This document shows, in pieces, positions 58,670 to 64,000 of a stretch of 64,000 bases of DNA. This DNA is from Streptomyces hygroscopicus (GTDB taxonomy: Bacteria; Actinomycetota; Actinomycetes; Streptomycetales; Streptomycetaceae): contig NZ_LBMW01000041.1 in the NCBI RefSeq assembly GCF_026168105.1, forward strand, positions 1 to 64,000, given 5' to 3'. The first letter of the stretch is position 1. Every line of letters starts with the position of its first letter. Made by a program: the position numbers and the translations under genes. The notes beneath the pieces are model-generated. The model saw only the letters and a program-made list of their open reading frames with translations. It was not told where the DNA came from and ran no database searches.

Positions 58670-61126
58670 CTACACAGGCCCGGCCACCACCGCCACCGTC
58701 TTCGGCAGCGACACACCGGAGCCGTCTCTCCGCGGGTCGACCTCCGGCAGCTCGGCCGGCATGCCGTTCTTCTGCGCGGCCCGCGCCGGCGTCGCGCCCG
58801 CCCAGGCCAGCGACAGGCAGTCCTCGCCCTTCAGGAACCGCTGACAGCGCACACCGCCCGTGGCCCGGCCCTTGCGCGGGTACTGGTCGAACGGCGTCAT
58901 CTTGGCCGTCGTCTGGACCGAGTCGTCCAGCGTGCCGCGCGAGCCGGCGACCGTGAAGACCACCGCGTCGGCCGCCGGGTCCACCGCCGTGAAGGAGATC
59001 ACCTTCGCGCCTTCGGAGAGCTTGATGCCCGCCATGCCGCCCGCGGCGCGCCCCTGCGGACGCACCTGGGACGCCTGGAAGCGCAGCAGCTGTGCGTCGT
59101 CCGTGACGAAGACCAGGTCCTCCTCGCCCGTGCGCAGCTCCACCGCGCCGACGATCCGGTCGCCCTCCTTCAGGGTGACGACCTCCAACTCCTCCTTGTT
59201 CGCCGGGTAGTCGGGGACCACACGCTTGACCACGCCCTGTTCCGTGCCGAGCGCGAGGCCCGGGGAGGACTCGTCCAGCGTCGTCAGGCAGACCACCGTC
59301 TCGTCCGGCTCCAGCGAGACGAACTCCGAGATCGGCGCGCCACCGGAGAGATTCGGCCGGGTCGCGGTCTCCGGCAGCTGGGGCAGGTCGATCACGTTCA
59401 GCCGAAGCAGCCGTCCGGCGGACGTCACCGCACCGACCTCGCCGCGCGCCGTCGCGGGGACGGCGGAGACGATCACGTCGTGCTTCGAGCGTCTGCCCTC
59501 GGTGTCCTCCGCGAACGGGTCGCCGTTCGCCGTGCGCGCCAGCAGGCCCGTCGACGACATCAGCACCCGGCAGGGGGCGTCCTCGACCTGGAGCGGGACC
59601 GTCGGGGCCGGGGCGCCGGAGGACTCCAGCAGCACGGTGCGCCGCTCGGTGCCGAACTTCTTGGCCACCGCGGCCAGTTCCGCGGAGACCAGCTTGCGCA
59701 GCTCCGTGTCCGACTCGAGGATCCGGGTCAGCTCCTCGATCTCGGCCTTGAGCCGGTCCTTCTCCGCCTCCAGCTCGATCCGGTCGTACTTGGTGAGCCG
59801 GCGCAGCGGGGTGTCGAGGATGTACTGCGTCTGGATCTCGCTCAACGAGAAGCGCTCCATCAGGCGCTCCTTGGCCTGCGCGGAGTTCTCGCTGGAGCGG
59901 ATCAGGCGGATGACCTCGTCGATGTCAACCAGCGCCGTGAGCAGGCCCTCCACCAGGTGGAGCCGGTCCCGCCTCTTGCCGCGGCGGAACTCCGAGCGGC
60001 GCCGGACCACCTCGAAACGGTGGTCGAGGTAGACCTCCAGCAGCTCCTTGAGGCCCAGCGTCAGCGGCTGGCCGTCGACCAGCGCCACGTTGTTGATGCC
60101 GAAGGACTCCTCCATCGGCGTCAGCTTGTAGAGCTGCTCCAGGACCGCCTCGGGCACGAAGCCGTTCTTGATCTCGATGACCAGGCGCAGGCCGTGCTCG
60201 CGGTCGGTGAGGTCCTTGACGTCTGCAATGCCCTGGAGCTTCTTGGACCCGACCAGGTCCTTGATCTTGGCGATCACCTTCTCGGGGCCGACGGTGAAGG
60301 GCAGCTCGGTGATGACCAGGCCCTTGCGGCGCGCCGTCACGTTCTCCACCGACACCGTGGCGCGGATCTTGAAGGTGCCGCGGCCCGTCTCGTACGCGTC
60401 CCGGATGCCCGAGAGGCCGACGATCCGGCCGCCGGTGGGCAGGTCGGGGCCCGGGACATGCTTCATCAGTGTTTCCAGATCCGCGTTCGGGTGGCGGATC
60501 AGGTGACGGGCGGCCGCGATGACCTCGGCGAGGTTGTGCGGCGGCATGTTCGTGGCCATGCCGACCGCGATGCCCGACGAGCCGTTCACCAGGAGGTTGG
60601 GGAAGGCCGCGGGCAGGGCCAGCGGCTCTTGCTCCTGGCCGTCGTAGTTTGGCGCGAAGTCGACCGTGTCCTCGTCGATCGACTCGGTCATCAGGCTCGT
60701 CGCCTCGGCCATACGGCACTCGGTGTACCGCATGGCGGCCGGCGGGTCGTCGTTGCCCAGCGAGCCGAAGTTGCCGTGGCCGTCGACAAGGGGGACGCGC
60801 ATCGAGAACGGCTGGGCCATGCGCACCAGGGCGTCGTAGATCGACGCGTCGCCGTGCGGATGCAACTTGCCCATGACCTCGCCGACGACGCGGGCGCACT
60901 TCACATAGCCGCGCTCGGGGCGCAGCCCCATTTCGCTCATCTGGTAGACGATCCGCCGGTGCACCGGCTTGAGGCCGTCGCGGGCGTCCGGCAGGGCCCT
61001 GGAGTAGATGACCGAGTACGCGTACTCGAGGAAGGAGCCCTGCATTTCGTCGACGACGTCGATGTCGAGGATCTTCTCCTCGTACGAGTCGTCGGGCGGC
61101 GGGGTCTTCGTGCTGCGGCGGGCCAT
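58670..61126 (-). CDS. parC: DNA topoisomerase IV subunit A (ParC)
   Basis: An 818-residue breakage-reunion subunit from ATG 61126 (AAGGAG upstream). A longer open frame to 61747 has no support. The active-site Tyr134 is in AMRYTECRM. The quinolone region reads HPHGDASIYDALVR, with Ala94 in the position of E. coli GyrA Ser83 and Asp98 at Asp87. The C-terminal part is a beta-pinwheel with degenerate repeats (TATRGEVGAVTSAGRLLRL). No GyrA box (QRRGGKG) was seen, in keeping with topo IV rather than gyrase. It pairs with ParE at 39090. Confidence 0.93.
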   Translation of the reverse strand: MARRSTKTPPPDDSYEEKILDIDVVDEMQGSFLEYAYSVIYSRALPDARDGLKPVHRRIVYQMSEMGLRPERGYVKCARVVGEVMGKLHPHGDASIYDALVRMAQPFSMRVPLVDGHGNFGSLGNDDPPAAMRYTECRMAEATSLMTESIDEDTVDFAPNYDGQEQEPLALPAAFPNLLVNGSSGIAVGMATNMPPHNLAEVIAAARHLIRHPNADLETLMKHVPGPDLPTGGRIVGLSGIRDAYETGRGTFKIRATVSVENVTARRKGLVITELPFTVGPEKVIAKIKDLVGSKKLQGIADVKDLTDREHGLRLVIEIKNGFVPEAVLEQLYKLTPMEESFGINNVALVDGQPLTLGLKELLEVYLDHRFEVVRRRSEFRRGKRRDRLHLVEGLLTALVDIDEVIRLIRSSENSAQAKERLMERFSLSEIQTQYILDTPLRRLTKYDRIELEAEKDRLKAEIEELTRILESDTELRKLVSAELAAVAKKFGTERRTVLLESSGAPAPTVPLQVEDAPCRVLMSSTGLLARTANGDPFAEDTEGRRSKHDVIVSAVPATARGEVGAVTSAGRLLRLNVIDLPQLPETATRPNLSGGAPISEFVSLEPDETVVCLTTLDESSPGLALGTEQGVVKRVVPDYPANKEELEVVTLKEGDRIVGAVELRTGEEDLVFVTDDAQLLRFQASQVRPQGRAAGGMAGIKLSEGAKVISFTAVDPAADAVVFTVAGSRGTLDDSVQTTAKMTPFDQYPRKGRATGGVRCQRFLKGEDCLSLAWAGATPARAAQKNGMPAELPEVDPRRDGSGVSLPKTVAVVAGPV

Positions 61127-61739
61127 TGCTGCCGGCTCCTTCACAGTCTGCGCTGGGCATGAACGGAATCTGTCGCGGACCATTGTGGACCGCCGCACCG
61201 ACAACGCGGACCAGGCCCCGTCCCTCAGGGGCCCGCGAGGCGGATCCACGTGCCCCGGCCGCGGTCGCGGCGGCACGTCCGCCGGTTGTCCACGACGCCG
61301 GTCCGACCGCCCCGACGCTGCGGAAACGCCCTGGGACGAGCAGAGCGCGCGGTGCCGACCGGTCGCGTCCAACCGGGCATCCCCGACCTTCGCGGGTGCG
61401 CTCCGGTGCCCCGGTGCCGACTTCCCGGCCGCGCAGCCCCGACCTCCGCGGGTGCGCTCCGGTGCCCCTCGGCACCCGGCCGACGCACTACCCGCGCGCC
61501 TGGGCCGCACCCCGCGCCCCCGGTCATACGTCCCGCGCCCCCGGGCTCCGCCATGCCGCCCGTCAACCTCGTGGGCGGTCGCCACCCCCCGTAATCCCGG
61601 TAATCCCGGTAATCCCCGGTCTCGCTCTCGGCGTACGCCGCACGGGAACTTCGCCACCTGTCCGCACGCTTGCATACAGTGACAGGACAGGCAGGAAACC
61701 GCGGTTTCCGCCACAGCTTCCGCGATCGAAGGGACGTAC
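61127..61739. other. parC / M16-peptidase divergent region with repeats
   Basis: 613 bp without a convincing gene. It holds a 32-bp direct repeat with one mismatch (61381-61412 and 61437-61468; begins CCCCGACCTT/CCGCGGGTGCG), three short tandem copies of GGTAATCCC around 61593-61617, and a perfect 16-bp palindrome GGAAACCGCGGTTTCC at 61694-61709, upstream of the peptidase start. Confidence 0.65.
61694..61709. promoter_or_regulatory. Perfect 16-bp palindrome before the M16 peptidase operon
   Basis: GGAAACCGCGGTTTCC, self-complementary without spacer, 30 bp upstream of the ATG at 61740. It could be an operator or part of the 5' leader. No regulator is known to me for it. Confidence 0.45.
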
Positions 61740-63113
61740 ATGCCCATGGGTCACACGGCCACAGCCGAGGCAGGCTCCGGGGGCCTGACAGCGACCGAGC
61801 ACCGCCTGGCCAACGGTCTGCGCGTGGTGCTCTCCGAGGACCACCTGACCCCGGTTGCGGCGGTGTGCCTCTGGTACGACGTCGGCTCCCGGCACGAGGT
61901 CCAGGGGCGCACCGGCCTCGCCCACCTCTTCGAGCACCTGATGTTCCAGGGCTCGGCCCAGGTCAAGGGCAACGGCCACTTCGAGCTGGTGCAGGGCGCA
62001 GGCGGCTCGCTGAACGGCACCACGAGCTTCGAGCGGACGAACTACTTCGAGACCATGCCGACTCACCAGCTGGAGCTCGCCCTCTGGCTGGAGGCCGACC
62101 GCATGGGCTCGCTCCTCGCCGCACTCGACGACGAGTCCATGGAGAACCAGCGGGACGTCGTGAAGAACGAGCGCCGCCAGCGCTACGACAACGTGCCGTA
62201 CGGCACCGCCTTCGAGAAGCTGACCTCGCTCGCCTACCCGGAGGGCCACCCCTACCACCACACGCCGATCGGATCGATGGCGGACCTGGACGCGGCCACC
62301 CTGGAGGACGCGCGCGCGTTCTTCCGCACGTACTACGCGCCCAACAACGCCGTCCTCTCCGTCGTCGGCGACATCGACCCCGGGCAGACCCTCGCCTGGA
62401 TCGAGAAGTACTTCGGGTCCATCCCGTCCCACGACGGCAAGCCCGAGCCGCGCGACGGCTCGCTCCCCGACATCATCGGCCAGCAGCTGCGCGAGGTCGT
62501 CGAGGAGGAGGTCCCGGCCCGCGCCCTGATGGCCGCCTACCGGCTGCCGCACGACGGCACGCGCACGGCCGACGCGGCCGACCTGGCGCTCACCATCCTC
62601 GGCGGCGGCGAGTCCTCCCGCCTCTACAACCGGCTCGTCAGGCGTGACCGCACCGCTGTCGCCGCCGGGTTCGGCCTGCTGCGGCTCGCCGGCGCACCCT
62701 CCCTGGGATGGCTGGACGTGAAGACCTCCGGCGACGTCGAGGTGCCCGTCATCGAGGAGGCCATCGACGAGGAGCTCGCCCGGTTCGCCGAGGACGGCCC
62801 CACGGCCGAGGAAATGGAGCGCGCACAGGCCCAGTTGGAGCGCGAGTGGCTGGACCGCCTCGGCACGGTCGCGGGCCGCGCCGACGAACTGTGCCGGTAC
62901 GCCGTGCTGTTCGGCGACCCGCAGCTTGCCCTGACCGCCGTCAAACGCGTGCTCGAGGTCACCCCCGAGGAGGTGCAGGAGATCGCCAAGGCCCGCCTGC
63001 GCCCCGACAACCGCGCGGTGCTCGTCTACGAGCCGGTCGCCCCCGGGACCCAGGAAGCCGCCGAAACCACAGCCGCCCCAGGCACGAGCAACGACGAGGA
63101 GTCGGCGAAGTGA
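61740..63113 (+). CDS. M16-family zinc peptidase, active subunit
   Basis: A 457-residue insulinase/mitochondrial-processing-type peptidase from ATG 61740 (GAAGGGA upstream). The inverted zinc motif HLFEH (HxxEH) is at about residues 61-65 in GLAHLFEHLMFQG, and the third ligand Glu lies about 75 residues on (NERRQRY region). There is no signal peptide, so it is cytoplasmic. It overlaps the next gene by 4 nt (GTGA). The two form the usual catalytic plus non-catalytic pair of M16B peptidases, which degrade or process peptides within a closed chamber. Confidence 0.93.
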   Translation: MPMGHTATAEAGSGGLTATEHRLANGLRVVLSEDHLTPVAAVCLWYDVGSRHEVQGRTGLAHLFEHLMFQGSAQVKGNGHFELVQGAGGSLNGTTSFERTNYFETMPTHQLELALWLEADRMGSLLAALDDESMENQRDVVKNERRQRYDNVPYGTAFEKLTSLAYPEGHPYHHTPIGSMADLDAATLEDARAFFRTYYAPNNAVLSVVGDIDPGQTLAWIEKYFGSIPSHDGKPEPRDGSLPDIIGQQLREVVEEEVPARALMAAYRLPHDGTRTADAADLALTILGGGESSRLYNRLVRRDRTAVAAGFGLLRLAGAPSLGWLDVKTSGDVEVPVIEEAIDEELARFAEDGPTAEEMERAQAQLEREWLDRLGTVAGRADELCRYAVLFGDPQLALTAVKRVLEVTPEEVQEIAKARLRPDNRAVLVYEPVAPGTQEAAETTAAPGTSNDEESAK

Positions 63114-64000
63114 CCGAGCTCGCGACCATGGACTTCCACCCGCAGCCCCACCCCGGCGAGGCCCGGCCCTGGGCGTTCCCGGCGCCCGAGCGCGGCGCGC
63201 TGGACAACGGCCTGACCGTGCTGCGCTGCCACCGCCCCGGCCAGCAGGTCGTCGCCGTCGAGGTGCTCCTCGACGCGCCCCTGGACGCCGAGCCGGCCGG
63301 ACTCGACGGCGTCGCCACGATCATGGCGCGCGCCTTCTCCGAGGGCACCGACAAGCACTCCGCCGAGGAGTTCGCGGCAGAGCTGGAACGCTGCGGCGCC
63401 ACCCTCGACTCGCACGCCGACCACCCCGGCGTCCGCCTCTCTCTCGAAGTGCCCGTCTCCCGCCTGCAGAAGGCGCTCGGGCTGCTCGCCGACGCCCTGA
63501 GGTCGCCGGCGTTCGAGGACAGCGAGGTCGAGCGCCTGGTGCGCAACCGCCTCGACGAGATTCCGCACGAGACCGCCAACCCGGCCCGCCGCGCCGCCAA
63601 GCAGCTCTCCCGGGACCTGTTCCCGGCGTCCTCGCGTATGTCGCGCCCCCGCCAGGGCACCGAGGAGACGGTCGAGAACATCGACTCCGCGGCCGTCCGT
63701 GCCTTCTACGCACGGCACGTACGCCCCGCGACCGCCACCGCCGTCGTGGTCGGGGACCTCACCGGGGTCGACCTCGACGAGCTCCTCGCCGACACGCTCG
63801 GCGCCTGGACGGGGTCGCCCGCCAAGCCGCGGCCCGTTCCCCCGGTGACCGCCGACGACACCGGCCGCGTGATCATCGTGGACCGTCCCGGCGCCGTCCA
63901 GACGCAGTTGCTCATCGGGCGCGTCGGTGCCGACCGCCACGACCGTGTGTGGCCCGCCCAGGTACTCGGCACGTACTGCCTCGGCGGCACCCTCACCTCC
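63110..64000 (+). CDS. M16-family peptidase, non-catalytic partner (partial, 3' end outside window)
   Basis: It starts at GTG 63110, overlapping the preceding stop, and is open to the end of the window (297 codons visible). It reads VTELATMDFHPQPHPGEARPWAFPAPERGALDNGLTVLRC at the N-terminus. The M16 fold is visible, but where HxxEH should lie it has GVATIMARAFSEGTDKHSAEEF, with no zinc motif. RFLP-like FPASSRMSRPRQGTEETVENIDSAAVRAFYARHVRP matches the family. It is likely the substrate-gripping subunit of a heterodimer with the upstream protein. Confidence 0.92.
   Translation, partial: MTELATMDFHPQPHPGEARPWAFPAPERGALDNGLTVLRCHRPGQQVVAVEVLLDAPLDAEPAGLDGVATIMARAFSEGTDKHSAEEFAAELERCGATLDSHADHPGVRLSLEVPVSRLQKALGLLADALRSPAFEDSEVERLVRNRLDEIPHETANPARRAAKQLSRDLFPASSRMSRPRQGTEETVENIDSAAVRAFYARHVRPATATAVVVGDLTGVDLDELLADTLGAWTGSPAKPRPVPPVTADDTGRVIIVDRPGAVQTQLLIGRVGADRHDRVWPAQVLGTYCLGGTLTS

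Noticed and set aside
61127..61747. Upstream extension of parC and antisense open frames in the gap
   Set aside because: The known ParC N-terminus starts at MARRSTKTPP with AAGGAG upstream. The extension is low-complexity and lies among repeats.

Overview
The window is high-GC actinobacterial chromosome, almost certainly Streptomyces. The evidence is GC-rich third codon positions, many GTG starts, frequent leaderless-type -10 elements just before start codons, and the markers whiH (sporulation regulator), hrdB (principal sigma factor with a Lys/Ala-rich N-terminus), nrdRJ, lexA and parE/parC. From memory, and not checked here, the gene order follows the S. coelicolor core around SCO5794-SCO5838. 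The sequence is not S. coelicolor itself, because HrdB differs in its Lys-rich region. No tRNA, rRNA, CRISPR array, insertion sequence or prophage was seen.

Layout. 1-3.9 kb: the end of a RelA/SpoT protein, a secreted M1 peptidase and hflX. 4.0-5.2 kb: a trypsin-fold lipoprotein (minus). 5.6-10.2 kb: a three-gene set for an NRPS-independent siderophore-type product (aminotransferase, IucA/IucC synthetase, acyltransferase). 10.4-17.5 kb: genome maintenance, with a DinG-type helicase converging on lexA, then nrdR-nrdJ. 17.5-25.9 kb: TerD, a DUF4937-like protein, a phosphatase, an ADP-ribosylglycohydrolase, a divergent MFS/TetR efflux pair, rnhB and two unknowns. 26.2-30.1 kb: a RecQ helicase with a C-terminal phosphoribosyltransferase-like domain, divergent from a DUF4192 protein, with two inverted DnaA boxes between them. 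30.2-31.2 kb: the remains of a glycogen-debranching-like gene. 31.3-35.0 kb: a NUDIX regulator, a fused ABC transporter and whiH. 35.0-38.6 kb: hrdB, a secreted trypsin and a small DUF7455-type protein. 39-41.2 kb: parE.

41.5-46.1 kb: a membrane protein, a NarL-type two-component system, and a DUF485/acetate-symporter pair. 46.2-52.3 kb: an ABC importer of the nitrate/sulfonate type, bracketed by two paralogous CitB-type response regulators, only one of which has a kinase beside it. 52.4-53.4 kb: a sucrase/ferredoxin-like gene under an iron box. 53.5-56.0 kb: two divergent citrate-synthase-fold genes. One carries an N-terminal DNA-binding domain, and the 96-bp gap between them holds three TTGAnTCAA-like sites. 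56.2-58.7 kb: a small protein, a DUF6082-like protein and a CobW-type GTPase with a His/Asp repeat. 58.7-64 kb: parC (minus) and a tandem pair of M16 peptidases, the second cut by the window end.

The most interesting candidates are the DNA-binding-domain/citrate-synthase fusion with its putative operators, the RecQ-phosphoribosyltransferase fusion next to DnaA boxes, the compact siderophore locus with no decarboxylase and no visible iron box, and the NUDIX regulator with an operator between its own promoter elements.
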